DNA of 64,000 nt from Rothia nasimurium (GTDB lineage: Bacteria > Actinomycetota > Actinomycetes > Actinomycetales > Micrococcaceae), in contig NZ_CAKMSR010000009.1 of assembly GCF_928381705.1 (NCBI RefSeq), forward strand, positions 1-64,000. Direction: 5' to 3'. Below, piece by piece: positions 30,806 to 40,227 of this stretch; the stretch's first letter is position 1, and every line of letters begins with the position of its first letter. The notes under the pieces were generated by a model that had not been told where the DNA came from, did not search any database, and saw only the letters and a list, made by a program, of their open reading frames with translations. A program made the position numbers and the translations under genes.

Positions 30806-31740
30806 TAGTCGCCCTTGCGGTTCTGGGCCAGGGATGAAGCAAAGAGGCAGACACCAGCTGCCATGCCGACGTTCAGCGACTCGGCAGCCCCGCGCAGGGG
30901 AACGGCCACGCGCAGGGAGGCAGCGGCTTTCTCTTCATCGCTCAGGCCCGCCGCTTCGTTGCCGAAGAGCCACATGGTGGGCTTGGCCAGGTCATACTTG
31001 ACCTTCTTACGGGGTTCGACGCCGTTACGCAGGGCGAAGGCGGCGTCCTGGAGGTCGTCGAGGGAGACGCGCCCGTAGCCGTCCGCTGCGAGCACGCCGA
31101 TACCCTGGGCCTTAGCGTCCTCGGCGAAGTCTTCGAGGTCGATGCCCTGGATAACGGGCACGTGAAAGAGGGAGCCTGCGGTGGAGCGCACCGCCTTGGG
31201 GTTGTAGAGGTCAACTGCGCCCTTGGTGGTGACAATCAGGTCAGCACCGGCGGCGTCGGCGGCCCGCAGGATGGTGCCGGCGTTGCCGGGGTCTTGCACG
31301 CGGGCCAGGACGGCGATGAGCTTGGGGTTGATGGCCCCTTCGCCCCAGATGTCTGAGGGGGCGATGTCATTCTGGAAGGCAACGGCGATAATGCCCTGGG
31401 GGCTGACGGATTCGGCCATGGCCGCGAGGACAGGCTCGGTCACCATGCGCATGAAGACCTTGCGGCCGGGCTCAGGGGTGGGGGTTCCGTGGGCTTCTTC
31501 GAGCAGATCGACGACGTCGGGGTGGCGGTCGAAGGCGCGTTCGGTGATGTAGACGGCGTCGAGCAGGGGCTTGACCTGGTGGGCTTTGAGGGCTTCGCGG
31601 ACGGCCTGCGGCCCCTCGACCAGGAAGTGCCCGGTCTTGGTGCGGGCTGCCCGGGTGGCAAGCTTGGCGATGTCTTTGACACGGTCTGCCTGGGGGTTTT
31701 CCATGACGACGGGGGTGCTGAGGCGTTCTTTGAAGTCCAT
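30805..31740 (-). CDS. SpoU/TrmH-family RNA 2'-O-methyltransferase
   Basis: 311 residues. An N-terminal substrate-binding domain (GHFLVEGPQAVREAL) is followed by the trefoil-knot SPOUT domain: ARVQDPGNAGTILRAADAAG, LFGNEAAGLSDEE and VPLRGAAESLNVGMAAGVCLF are the three SpoU motifs. It methylates a ribose in rRNA or tRNA; the exact nucleotide is not told by sequence. In Actinobacteria such a gene usually lies between rplT and pheS. Here that link is broken by the island that begins just upstream. Confidence 0.93.
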   Translation of the reverse strand: MDFKERLSTPVVMENPQADRVKDIAKLATRAARTKTGHFLVEGPQAVREALKAHQVKPLLDAVYITERAFDRHPDVVDLLEEAHGTPTPEPGRKVFMRMVTEPVLAAMAESVSPQGIIAVAFQNDIAPSDIWGEGAINPKLIAVLARVQDPGNAGTILRAADAAGADLIVTTKGAVDLYNPKAVRSTAGSLFHVPVIQGIDLEDFAEDAKAQGIGVLAADGYGRVSLDDLQDAAFALRNGVEPRKKVKYDLAKPTMWLFGNEAAGLSDEEKAAASLRVAVPLRGAAESLNVGMAAGVCLFASSLAQNRKGD

Positions 31741-31899
31741 AGGTTCTATTGTCTCATGGCTAGTTTGCTGACTTGTGGGTTTGTGGGGAAGGACGCGGTG
31801 GGAGTGGGGGGTAAGCCTGAGACAATGACAGGCTGGTCTTCAGTCTTATCTGGGTAAGCCTTACAGTGAATATAGGCTGAGTTTGAGGAGGGCTTTGTT

Positions 31900-32124
31900 G
31901 TGGTGATGTCTGCGGTAGAGGTGAAGTTGGATGAGCAGACTAAGAGGGACCTTGAGGTCTTGTGTCAGGAGCTGGGAATTACGGTTTCTGCTGCCTTTTC
32001 GATGTTTGCGAAGAAAATGACTAGGGAGCAGAGGATTCCCTTTGAGGTATCGATTGATCCGTTTTATTCCGAGGCTAATGTGAGTATGTTGCGCCGGTCG
32101 GTTGCTCAGGTTAAAGGGAATTAA
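31900..32124 (+). CDS. Orphan RelB/DinJ-type antitoxin
   Basis: 74 residues with the ribbon-helix-helix start VEVKLDEQTKRDLEVLCQELGITVSAAF and a RIPFEVS segment, as in DinJ. The usual RelE/YafQ toxin is absent: the next gene is 170 nt away and is a methyltransferase. The GTG at 31900 has GGAGG 8 nt upstream; an ATG at 31906 is the alternative. It may be a remnant of a toxin-antitoxin pair or guard against related toxins, such as YafQ at the other end of the island. Confidence 0.8.
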   Translation: MVMSAVEVKLDEQTKRDLEVLCQELGITVSAAFSMFAKKMTREQRIPFEVSIDPFYSEANVSMLRRSVAQVKGN

Positions 32125-32295
32125 CCTCTCATGTCGTGTAGCTGCTAGCAAGGCATTGCTTACGCCCATCTGAGTTGAGGTATCAGCTTATGGGGATAAC
32201 GAATTGGTAAGCGAAAAGTTATGATGTTGAGGGGTGGTAGATAGTCTCGATAAGAGCGCCCCCCCGTTCGGACGATAACTGCAAGGCGGTACATC

Positions 32296-32967
32296 ATGGC
32301 AGATTCTGCTGATCTCAAGGAAGAGCTCCTCGTTAAATCTAAACAACGAGTTGCCGACCATGGTGAAGTGTTTACACCTGCTCATATCGTTGAGGCAATG
32401 CTCAACCTTGTCAAAGATGAATCTGAACGTATCGACTCACGGTTCCTGGAACCAGCCTGCGGTGAAGGCAACTTTCTGGTGCAGGTGCTACTCCGAAAAT
32501 TAGCAACCGTTCAGGGCCGTTACGGCAAAAATGAGTTTGAACGCCGGCACTATGCCCTACTCGGACTGATGTGCATATACGGTATCGAGTTGCTTGAAGA
32601 TAATGCCCAAATATGCCGTGAGAACCTGGCTAGTATCTTTGATGCTTTTATCAATGACAGCAGCACCCCCGAATGGGGTAAAGCAGCTCGTAAGGTTCTG
32701 GATGTCAATATTGTTCAAGCTGACGCTCTCACCCTGCTCAGGCCCAACGGCGAAGCGATAATTTTTCCTGAGTGGGGCTACCTGGCTAAGGGAAAGTTTC
32801 AGCGCCGAGATTTTTCTTTCGAGAATCTTGCCAGGGGCAAGAACCTTGCTCAAGGTAATGAGCATACAGATAGTCTGTTTGGGGAGCTTGAGGCAGAGAG
32901 CATTTTTGATCCGGTACACACCCACAAGCCAATGACGGTCAAGCAGATAGCAGAACTGGACGGATAG
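32296..32967 (+). CDS. DNA methyltransferase-like protein M1 (motif I, no NPPY)
   Basis: 223 residues. It has the motif X segment FTPAHIVEAML (26-36) and a canonical AdoMet-binding motif I, FLEPACGEGNF (50-60), plus a motif III-like QADALTLL, but no N/D/S-PP-Y/W/F catalytic motif before the stop codon. It therefore looks like the AdoMet-binding half of an N6-adenine methyltransferase. The next gene starts directly after its stop codon and carries NPPY, so the two may act as one enzyme. RBS AAGGCGG. AT content is clearly higher than in the flanking core genes. Confidence 0.82.
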   Translation: MADSADLKEELLVKSKQRVADHGEVFTPAHIVEAMLNLVKDESERIDSRFLEPACGEGNFLVQVLLRKLATVQGRYGKNEFERRHYALLGLMCIYGIELLEDNAQICRENLASIFDAFINDSSTPEWGKAARKVLDVNIVQADALTLLRPNGEAIIFPEWGYLAKGKFQRRDFSFENLARGKNLAQGNEHTDSLFGELEAESIFDPVHTHKPMTVKQIAELDG

Positions 32968-34593
32968 ATGACAGAAAACACTCTGTTAAGGGGCCATAAC
33001 CCTGATGTTTTGACCTGCATAGCGAACCTCTCAAACGATGAGGTTTTCACCCCGCCCACCTTGGCTGTGGCTATGCTCGACCAGGTGGCTCGCTCCTGGG
33101 AGGAGCGTTATGGTGAGGATATTTGGTCTAATCCTGACGTGAAATTTTTGGACCCTTTCACGAAGTCAGGGGTCTTCTTGCGTGAAATTACTTCACGCCT
33201 GGTAAAAGGGCTCGAAGACAAAATTCCCGATGTTCAAGAAAGGGTCAATCATATTTTGACCCGCCAGGTCTACGGGATAGCGATTACTGAGATAACGGCT
33301 CTAATAGCCCGGCGTAGTGTTTATTGTTCCAAGTGGGCCTCGAAAAAACATTCAATTTGCACTGCTTTTGAGACTGATGACGGCAATATCTGGTTTGAGC
33401 GGATAGAGCACACTTGGACTGGTGGGAAGAAGAAGCTAATCAGTCGCAAAAACGCTAAGACAAAGAAGTACACCTACGTCAATAGACGCTGTTCTTTCTG
33501 TGGGGCTAACGAAGCGGAATATAGCCGAGGTGACGACTTTGAATCCCATGCCTACGCTTTTATACACACTGACGAACCTCGAACACTGATAAGAAAGATT
33601 TTTGGAGAAGATATGCAGTTTGACGTCGTGATTGGCAACCCGCCTTACCAGCTCTCAGATGGTGGGCATGGGGCCTCTGCTTCTCCTATCTACCAGCACT
33701 TTGTTGAGAAGGCTTTAGAGCTCGACCCAAAGTATGCGGTCTTTATTACCCCGTCCCGGTGGTTTGCTGGCGGTAAGGGCTTAGATGAGTACCGGCAAAA
33801 AATGCTATCTGACCACCGTATGAAAGCACTCGTAGACTACCCCAAACTCTATGAGGCCTTCCCCGGGGTTAAGATTCGTGGAGGTGTTTCCTACTTCCTC
33901 TGGGATAAGAATCATGACGGTAAGTGTAGCGTTCAGACTATTTGGGACGGTAAGCCCACAGGTGAGCCTGTCGAGCGGTACCTTGACCAGTTTGATGTCT
34001 TGGTGAGATCTAATCAGGCGGTTTCTATTCTCGAAAAGGTACAGGCCGTTGAAGAAGAAACCATGGACAAAATGGTTTCTAGTCAAAAGCCTTTCGGTCT
34101 ACGAACTTACGTTCATGGAAACGCACATTCAAAGGGAATGGAATCCCCTATCACTCTTTTTGGTTCCCAACGTATTAGCTGGATAGAAAGAAATGAGATT
34201 CCATCTAATCAAGACTGGATTGACCAGTGGAAGGTCTTGATGACAGGTGTGCAAGGGACTAGTGCTGCCGTCGAAACGATGTTCCTTTCTCGCCCTATTA
34301 TTGCAGGACCTGATTCTGCATGCACCGAGACTTATCTAGTTGCTGGTCACTTTGAATCAGAAGATGAAGCAAAAAGCTTAGCTTCATATCTCAGAACCCA
34401 GTTTGCACGCTTTCTTGTTTCATTACGCAAAGTAGCTCAACATGCTTCAAAGAACGTATATGGCTTCGTTCCATTACAGGCCTGGGACCGTATCTGGACA
34501 GATGAAGACCTATATATCAAATATGGACTAACGGATGAAGAAATCTCCTATATCCAGTCTGTTGTTCGTCCCATGGAGGAAGAGCTGCTGTGA
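32968..34593 (+). CDS. Eco57I-type DNA methyltransferase M2
   Basis: 541 residues. FTPPTLAVAML (about 27-37), a variant motif I FLDPFTKSGVFL (60-71) and catalytic motif IV IGNPPYQLSD (about 223-232) mark an N6-adenine methyltransferase of the Eco57I-like group. A Cys-rich insert (RRCSFCGANEAEY near 172-184 with earlier Cys residues) could bind zinc. The C-terminal 250 residues probably hold target recognition. The last 4 nt overlap the restriction gene start (GTGA). No separate specificity (HsdS-like) gene is present. Confidence 0.88.
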   Translation: MTENTLLRGHNPDVLTCIANLSNDEVFTPPTLAVAMLDQVARSWEERYGEDIWSNPDVKFLDPFTKSGVFLREITSRLVKGLEDKIPDVQERVNHILTRQVYGIAITEITALIARRSVYCSKWASKKHSICTAFETDDGNIWFERIEHTWTGGKKKLISRKNAKTKKYTYVNRRCSFCGANEAEYSRGDDFESHAYAFIHTDEPRTLIRKIFGEDMQFDVVIGNPPYQLSDGGHGASASPIYQHFVEKALELDPKYAVFITPSRWFAGGKGLDEYRQKMLSDHRMKALVDYPKLYEAFPGVKIRGGVSYFLWDKNHDGKCSVQTIWDGKPTGEPVERYLDQFDVLVRSNQAVSILEKVQAVEEETMDKMVSSQKPFGLRTYVHGNAHSKGMESPITLFGSQRISWIERNEIPSNQDWIDQWKVLMTGVQGTSAAVETMFLSRPIIAGPDSACTETYLVAGHFESEDEAKSLASYLRTQFARFLVSLRKVAQHASKNVYGFVPLQAWDRIWTDEDLYIKYGLTDEEISYIQSVVRPMEEELL

Positions 34594-37142
34594 GTCAAAA
34601 GATTGAAGCGCTCCTCCCTGAAAAGCCCTCAGCCCGTCTCAAGGTCTACGCTTGGACGCCGAATACCCCTCCTGCTGGTTATGAGGGTCTCATCAAGATT
34701 GGCCAGACCACCCAGGCCGATGTCAATGACCGTATTCGGCAGTCTCAAGGGCAAATGCAGCAGGAGTACACCCTCCACATAGATGTCCTAGCAGAGCGTC
34801 AGGATGGCAGTCTTTTCAAGGATAGAGATGTCATTAACCATCTCAAGGCTAAAGGGTTCAATAACCCCGCTATTGGGTCGTCGCGTGAGTGGGTTCGCTG
34901 CACAGTTGCCGATGTATTAACAGCCATTGAGGAAATCCGTTTAGGCCAGGTCTTTTCAGGTAAGCGCCACCAAACTTTTGGGCTCCGCCCCGAACAACAA
35001 CGTGCCGTAGATTTTACCTACGATTACTATTTTTCCCTCTGGCACGAAGAACCCGATGTTACGCCCCGATTCCTGTGGAACGCCAAAATGCGTTTCGGTA
35101 AAACCTTTACCGCTTATAAACTGGCCCAAAAAATGAATGCCCAGCGCGTTCTGGTTGTTACCTTCAAACCAGCAGTACAGTCAGCCTGGCAAGAGGACCT
35201 TGAATCTCACATTGATTTTGAGGGATGGCAATACCTCAACGCGTCGAGAAAAGCCGCCCAGGAAGAATACGACCCCTCACGACCACTCGTATATTTTGGG
35301 TCTTTCCAAGACCTAATGGGCCGAGACAGGGCAACAGGGCTCATCAAAGCTAAAAATGAGTGGCTCCACACCATTAACTGGGACCTTGTTATTTTTGACG
35401 AGTACCATTTCGGTGCCTGGCGTGATAAAGCAAAGGAACTTTTCGAAGGCGAAGAAGCCAAAGAACGTCAGGCAGAATTTAAGGCTGAATTTCACGACTC
35501 GCTTAGGACTTTTGACGAAGAACTAGATGAACTCAACAATTCCGAAGAGGACTTCCTACCTATTACAACCAGGGCGTACCTTTACCTCTCAGGTACACCT
35601 TTTAAAGCTCTAACCAGTGGTGAGTTCATCGAAGAGCAAATCTTTAACTGGACCTACACCGATGAGCAACAGGCAAAAATTGATTGGGAACAGGAGCACC
35701 CTGGCGAGTTTAACCCCTACGGTTCCCTGCCTGAAATGCGCCTGATGACCTACCAAATGCCTGACGATATTCTATCGATTGCAAGTCAAGGCGAGTTTGA
35801 CGAGTTTGACCTCAACAGTTTCTTTGAAGCAACAGGAACCGGGGCTGAGGCTAGGTTTGTGCATGAATCAGATGTGCAGAAATGGTTAGACCTGATTCGT
35901 GGTGAACATGCACCAACTCAGCTAGACGCTCTCCGTTCAGGTTCGCGTCCGCCTTTCCCCTACGCCGACGTTAGACTCCTACCGTATCTACAGCACTCAT
36001 TCTGGTTCCTGCCTAATGTTTCAGCTTGTCATGCTATGGCTAGACTTCTAAAGGCCAGGCACAATACCTACTGGCATGATTATCAGGTTTTGGTTGTTGC
36101 TGGTGCCGAAGCTGGGGTAGGTGTTGAGGCTTTACCGCCCGTTCGGAACGCTATTGGTGATGGTTATAGCTCTAAGACGATTACGCTATCGTGTGGGAAG
36201 CTCACCACGGGTGTGACGGTCAAGCAATGGTCTTCGATTTTAATGTTGAGGAATTTGTCGAGCCCTGAAACATATTTTCAGGCTGCTTTCCGGGTTCAAT
36301 CGCCGTGGTCGATTAGGAATCCTGATGGTGATGATCCCAGCAGAGAAGATATCTTGAAGCCTGTTGCTTTTGTCTTTGATTTTGCACCGACGCGGGCTTT
36401 GCGTCAGATAGCTGAGTATGGCCAAAAGCTGAATCCGTCCGAGTCGAATCCTGAGAATTCGGTGGCTGAGTTGGTTAAATTTTTGCCCGTGCTTGCCTAC
36501 GACGGTGCGAAAATGACTCAGATAGATGCTGGGAGCATTCTTGATATTGCTATGGCTGGTACCTCTGCGACGCTTTTGGCTCGTAAATGGGAGTCAGCTG
36601 TCTTGGTAAATGTTGATAATGCGACGCTTCGTAGGGTCATGAATAGTGAGGCTGCTATGGAAGCTATCATGCAGATTGAGGGCTTCCGTGCCTTGGGAAC
36701 TGATGTCATTGAAACTGTAGTTAATAAGAGTGACAAGGTTTCTGAGACGAAGAAGTCTAAAGGTGCTTCCTTGTCTGCACGCGAGAAGAAGAAGCTGTCT
36801 GCGGAAGAGAAAGAATATAAAGATAAGCGAAGGAAGATTCAAGAAAAGCTCATCAAGTTTGCAACTCGCATTCCTGCTTTCATGTATCTCACCGATTTCC
36901 GCGAGAATACCCTGCAGGATGTCATCTCGAGGATAGAACCGGACTTATTTAAGACAGTTACGGGCCTGAGCGTTGCTGACTTTGAGTTGCTGGTTAGCTT
37001 GCGGGTTTTCAATTCGGTGCATATGAATCAGGCAGTTTTTGCGTTCCGCCGCTATGAAGATGCCTCACTCTCGTACACCGGGATCAGAAGCCATAAAGAT
37101 CTCCGACAAGTAGGGCTGTACGATACAGTTATTTCATTTTAA
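34590..37142 (+). CDS. Restriction helicase-nuclease: T5orf172/GIY-YIG + SF2 helicase
   Basis: 850 residues. The N-terminal 115 residues fit a T5orf172-type GIY-YIG nuclease (VYAWTPN..., LIKIGQTTQADVNDRI, later SREWVRCTVADV). An SF2 helicase follows: Walker A AKMRFGKTFTAYKLA (about 167-181), motif II DEYHFG (about 269), motif III-like LYLSGTPFKAL, and a C-terminal RecA fold with TTGVTVKQWSSILML and QAAFRVQSPW. A basic coiled coil lies near 715-755 and a possible target or coupling domain at the end. GTG start overlaps M2 by 4 nt. I infer an ATP-dependent restriction subunit; it is not HsdR-like, since I see no PD-(D/E)XK nuclease. Confidence 0.85.
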   Translation: MSQKIEALLPEKPSARLKVYAWTPNTPPAGYEGLIKIGQTTQADVNDRIRQSQGQMQQEYTLHIDVLAERQDGSLFKDRDVINHLKAKGFNNPAIGSSREWVRCTVADVLTAIEEIRLGQVFSGKRHQTFGLRPEQQRAVDFTYDYYFSLWHEEPDVTPRFLWNAKMRFGKTFTAYKLAQKMNAQRVLVVTFKPAVQSAWQEDLESHIDFEGWQYLNASRKAAQEEYDPSRPLVYFGSFQDLMGRDRATGLIKAKNEWLHTINWDLVIFDEYHFGAWRDKAKELFEGEEAKERQAEFKAEFHDSLRTFDEELDELNNSEEDFLPITTRAYLYLSGTPFKALTSGEFIEEQIFNWTYTDEQQAKIDWEQEHPGEFNPYGSLPEMRLMTYQMPDDILSIASQGEFDEFDLNSFFEATGTGAEARFVHESDVQKWLDLIRGEHAPTQLDALRSGSRPPFPYADVRLLPYLQHSFWFLPNVSACHAMARLLKARHNTYWHDYQVLVVAGAEAGVGVEALPPVRNAIGDGYSSKTITLSCGKLTTGVTVKQWSSILMLRNLSSPETYFQAAFRVQSPWSIRNPDGDDPSREDILKPVAFVFDFAPTRALRQIAEYGQKLNPSESNPENSVAELVKFLPVLAYDGAKMTQIDAGSILDIAMAGTSATLLARKWESAVLVNVDNATLRRVMNSEAAMEAIMQIEGFRALGTDVIETVVNKSDKVSETKKSKGASLSAREKKKLSAEEKEYKDKRRKIQEKLIKFATRIPAFMYLTDFRENTLQDVISRIEPDLFKTVTGLSVADFELLVSLRVFNSVHMNQAVFAFRRYEDASLSYTGIRSHKDLRQVGLYDTVISF

Positions 37143-37173
37143 ATAAATTATCATAATAGCCACACATTTATTA

Positions 37174-38247
37174 TTAATCAATCATTTTTGATTGCACTTT
37201 AACTGATCCAACATTGTGCAACATGGTCTGCTCAATAACATACTCATCATCAGCCGATTTAAAGGATACCAAATTGAAACCAGTACCATCCCCAAGAGAA
37301 GATTTATAAATTACACCGTCATAGTTTAGCGATTTTATAAATTCACAGATATATTGAGTTGGAGTATAATCAAAGCCACTTTTTGAGGGAACAATTGGGA
37401 GATTCAACTCTGCTGAAAATACTTCTAAGAGCTTAGCGCTCAAATAGTAATCTTTGAGATCAGCATTTTCTACAGTGTCCATTATCCCAAAAGGTGACAA
37501 ATCATCCACTGGATTTCTAAGGTCAACAAAGTTATTACCAATATTTCTAAACTTAATCTTAGCGATACTAGCGTATTGGCCTGGATGGGGCCGAGTTTCA
37601 GAAATAGCAGTTGCTATATCAGAGGCTACATACAAATATGAGATTCCAGCCGGATTAGCCCTACCGTGCGTAGATACACTGCTTGGCGGTGGGCCCATCT
37701 CACTTGGTTGAAGAATACAGTCTTCATCATGGATTCGACTGCGATACCATTCACTGTTGACGAGTCGCTCCTCAAGTAGTAACGTAAACAAATTCTTCAT
37801 CACAGAATCATCGAAAGGTTTTTCAAAAAACCAACGATTCTCATGTTTTATTTTTTCTTTAAAATCAGACCAAATGCTACTAACTGGTTGAGAATTTATA
37901 TCACCATCTACAATAAATTTTTTTCCAGAAAATGAATCTCCCGTTATTCTTTCTAGTATAGTTTCAACTGTAATTGGGGACTTATTTGAGAATAAACCCC
38001 AATCCTCTTTTAGCCTATCGGCTATTGAAAGTGCGTTTGCTGCTACGTCTTCATCGATGCTATCCGTATACATCTCTAGAAGCTGTTCAAACTCATCAAC
38101 AAAGTTTTCCGAATCAGCAACTAGCTTAGAATCTGAGCCACACGCATCACATTTACCAGTAAATGGATTTTTATTGTTAAAAATAACTTCACTAATATAT
38201 TTGTCAGTAAAGCATTCAGCACAAATTCTAAAATTTATTTTCCCCAT
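37174..38247 (-). CDS. RES-domain protein with zinc-ribbon/HEPN-like N-terminus
   Basis: 357 residues. CAEC (9-12) and CDAC (33-36) form a probable zinc ribbon. A helical region follows (about 45-160), as in the HEPN/RES N-terminal family. The C-terminal RES domain shows WYRSR (167-171), GRANPAGISYLYVASD (195-210) and AISETRP (214-220), matching the Arg, Tyr and Glu that bind and attack NAD+ in RES toxins such as MbcT. Predicted activity is NAD+ breakdown. No Xre/MbcA-type antitoxin is adjacent. It is last in a three-gene AT-rich operon and convergent with the restriction operon. Confidence 0.85.
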   Translation of the reverse strand: MGKINFRICAECFTDKYISEVIFNNKNPFTGKCDACGSDSKLVADSENFVDEFEQLLEMYTDSIDEDVAANALSIADRLKEDWGLFSNKSPITVETILERITGDSFSGKKFIVDGDINSQPVSSIWSDFKEKIKHENRWFFEKPFDDSVMKNLFTLLLEERLVNSEWYRSRIHDEDCILQPSEMGPPPSSVSTHGRANPAGISYLYVASDIATAISETRPHPGQYASIAKIKFRNIGNNFVDLRNPVDDLSPFGIMDTVENADLKDYYLSAKLLEVFSAELNLPIVPSKSGFDYTPTQYICEFIKSLNYDGVIYKSSLGDGTGFNLVSFKSADDEYVIEQTMLHNVGSVKVQSKMID

Positions 38248-38255
38248 TTGCCACC

Positions 38256-39209
38256 CTAGTTACCCAAAAAATTAACAACCGTCTCCAAATGATGTTTAAT
38301 TGAGAGTTTTTTTATGTACCCTAGACCTGGAAAATGCCCATTTTGTTTTAATTTTTTAAATTCGACTATTGCTTGAGTCTCATAAAATAAACCAGGATTT
38401 GCTTCATAGTCAATAAAAAATTTTTCCAGGGCTTCTGCAAATTTGCTAGCAGGGTCAGCTGGAGTATGATTCGTATCAGATACGTAGTGCCTTACAAAAA
38501 TCTCTTTATCGCCTTCAGCGTCTATGTAGCTGAAATGTAATGCTACCGCATATGCTGGTCCACCCGATTCAGAGTACCTGCTCCCAATAGTTTGGAAATC
38601 ACCGAACCCATCCAAATTGTACTCATTTTTAAAAAGTAAATGGATATCGGTAAAAAAACTTTGCTTTTGGTAGTCCGAATTTTTTTCTTCGGCTGCAAAA
38701 TAATCGTCAATTAAAACTCTTTTACCATATTCTCTGAACTTATTTCTATAAATAGCTGAAGAGTGCTTATGAAAGAATATATTAATAAATTCTTTGCCAC
38801 TTTTACTAATCTGATTAAGTATAAATTCAGAATCTGGAAACCCAGAATGGATTAAACAAATCTTGTCAAAAGAGGCTAATGAATTCAGGTAATATTCGAT
38901 TTGATCGTTAGATGTACCTGTAGTTAAATAAACAGCCGGATAGATATCACGGATATGCGATTTACACAGATAGTCGAGAAGGCTAGTCTTATCTTTTTGA
39001 TAGTATCCAACAGTTGGATTAATGATAACAAACGATTCAATTTGTGATTTAGATAATGCCTGCAGCGCTCTCGTCAAACTGTTAAGATTTTCTTTAACTG
39101 GTTCGATAATGGGGTGAATTAGTTCTTTCTTATGGTCCTCGAAGCTAGTCGATATATCTCGTAAAGCTAGAAGCTCAAATTGTTTCCCCCTCATAAACGG
39201 ATAATACAT
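38256..39209 (-). CDS. sce7725-family protein
   Basis: 317 residues. The opening MYYPFMRGKQFELLALRD is the hallmark I recall for the sce7725 family, whose function is not established. The middle contains FVIINPTVGYYQKDK and the C-terminal half FGDFQTIGSRYSESGGPAYAVALHFSY. No membrane segment or known catalytic motif is apparent. It begins 1 nt after the sce7726-type stop codon and ends 8 nt before the RES gene start. Base composition is far more AT-rich than that of the core genome. Confidence 0.85.
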   Translation of the reverse strand: MYYPFMRGKQFELLALRDISTSFEDHKKELIHPIIEPVKENLNSLTRALQALSKSQIESFVIINPTVGYYQKDKTSLLDYLCKSHIRDIYPAVYLTTGTSNDQIEYYLNSLASFDKICLIHSGFPDSEFILNQISKSGKEFINIFFHKHSSAIYRNKFREYGKRVLIDDYFAAEEKNSDYQKQSFFTDIHLLFKNEYNLDGFGDFQTIGSRYSESGGPAYAVALHFSYIDAEGDKEIFVRHYVSDTNHTPADPASKFAEALEKFFIDYEANPGLFYETQAIVEFKKLKQNGHFPGLGYIKKLSIKHHLETVVNFLGN

Positions 39210-39210
39210 A

Positions 39211-40098
39211 TTACCTCCATTGGTATATCTGATTTATTGGGCTATTAAGCGACTTCAACAAATTATTTGTTTCTTTAACTGACATAATATCACCAATACC
39301 TACAGCTTTCAATGAGTGAGGTAGTTGATTAATCAAATCTATATTTTTTATGCATGACCTAGAATTTATCAAAGTTTTTACACTCTCTGCATGTAACTTC
39401 TCAACTGGTTCTCGATTCCAGTCCTCTAGATATGCTTTTCTTTTTAGAGTATTAGGGATATTAATATCGATTAATGGATTGATTTTTGTTAGAATTGCTT
39501 CAATCTCAGCTGTTCTAAGTGTATTAAACAAAGAAATTTTATCAATTCTAGATGGGTTTATTTGAGACTTCCGAATTGTTTGAATAGTATAACGCTGACT
39601 TAACGCAAGAACACCTACGTCTTCAGGTACCAAGTCTAATATTGCATCTATACAACTCGTAGGGATTACAACGTTAACGGCCGCAAATGTACTTCTGTAG
39701 TCTTCAAGCTGACTAGCAAGTCTTTCAAAATTATCTCGTTCCGATTTAATTTCATATGCTGTTGAAGTTCCATTGAAAATTACAACATCAGCTTTAGAGT
39801 TTCTTGAACGCATTTCTTTAACCGCGGTCGAAGTGCTAAGACTATGACGTCCAAGCAGTTGCTTAATAATTAAAGCATTCTTATAAATGTATTCATCTCT
39901 ATTGCCTGTTTTTCTGAGTAAATTATATGAAGTTTCAAAAATATCTGATATTTTTTCTGCACTGGAGCTATAGCCCACTACTGGATCTAGAGACATAAAA
40001 AGAGAGGCAAGTCTTTCTGACCTGCTCGAACTTTTGAGCTCACTAATAATTGAGGATGAAAATACTCTACTCAACTCGAGTAATGTTTTTTTCTCCAT
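39211..40098 (-). CDS. sce7726-family protein, predicted PD-(D/E)XK nuclease
   Basis: 295 residues. The central segment SRNSKADVVIFNG...YEIKSERDNFERLASQLEDY is typical of sce7726 proteins. D104 and the E116-I-K118 triad fit the D...EXK core of PD-(D/E)XK nucleases; E119-like Glu and the QLEDY helix follow. sce7726 and sce7725 genes are commonly found side by side. It is the first gene of the operon; the 130 nt upstream are very AT-rich and should hold its promoter. Nuclease activity is a fold-based inference. Confidence 0.82.
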   Translation of the reverse strand: MEKKTLLELSRVFSSSIISELKSSSRSERLASLFMSLDPVVGYSSSAEKISDIFETSYNLLRKTGNRDEYIYKNALIIKQLLGRHSLSTSTAVKEMRSRNSKADVVIFNGTSTAYEIKSERDNFERLASQLEDYRSTFAAVNVVIPTSCIDAILDLVPEDVGVLALSQRYTIQTIRKSQINPSRIDKISLFNTLRTAEIEAILTKINPLIDINIPNTLKRKAYLEDWNREPVEKLHAESVKTLINSRSCIKNIDLINQLPHSLKAVGIGDIMSVKETNNLLKSLNSPINQIYQWR

Positions 40099-40227
40099 AC
40101 CTATGTCCCAAATGAAAAATTTATCAATCTAAACATTATACACGATAGTTTTCAAAAATACAAATTGCAATTTTTAGTATGGATGCTTGATAGAAATTAT
40201 CCCAGTAGCCTTCTTTTGAGCATCTGC

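Noticed and set aside
34590..37142. CglI/NgoAVII-type restriction system
   Set aside because: Those use a PLD-family nuclease protein and a separate helicase; here the nuclease-like domain is GIY-YIG and fused to the helicase.
37174..38247. Classical RES-Xre (MbcTA-like) toxin-antitoxin pair
   Set aside because: No Xre/MbcA-type gene lies next to it; its partners are sce7725/sce7726-type proteins.
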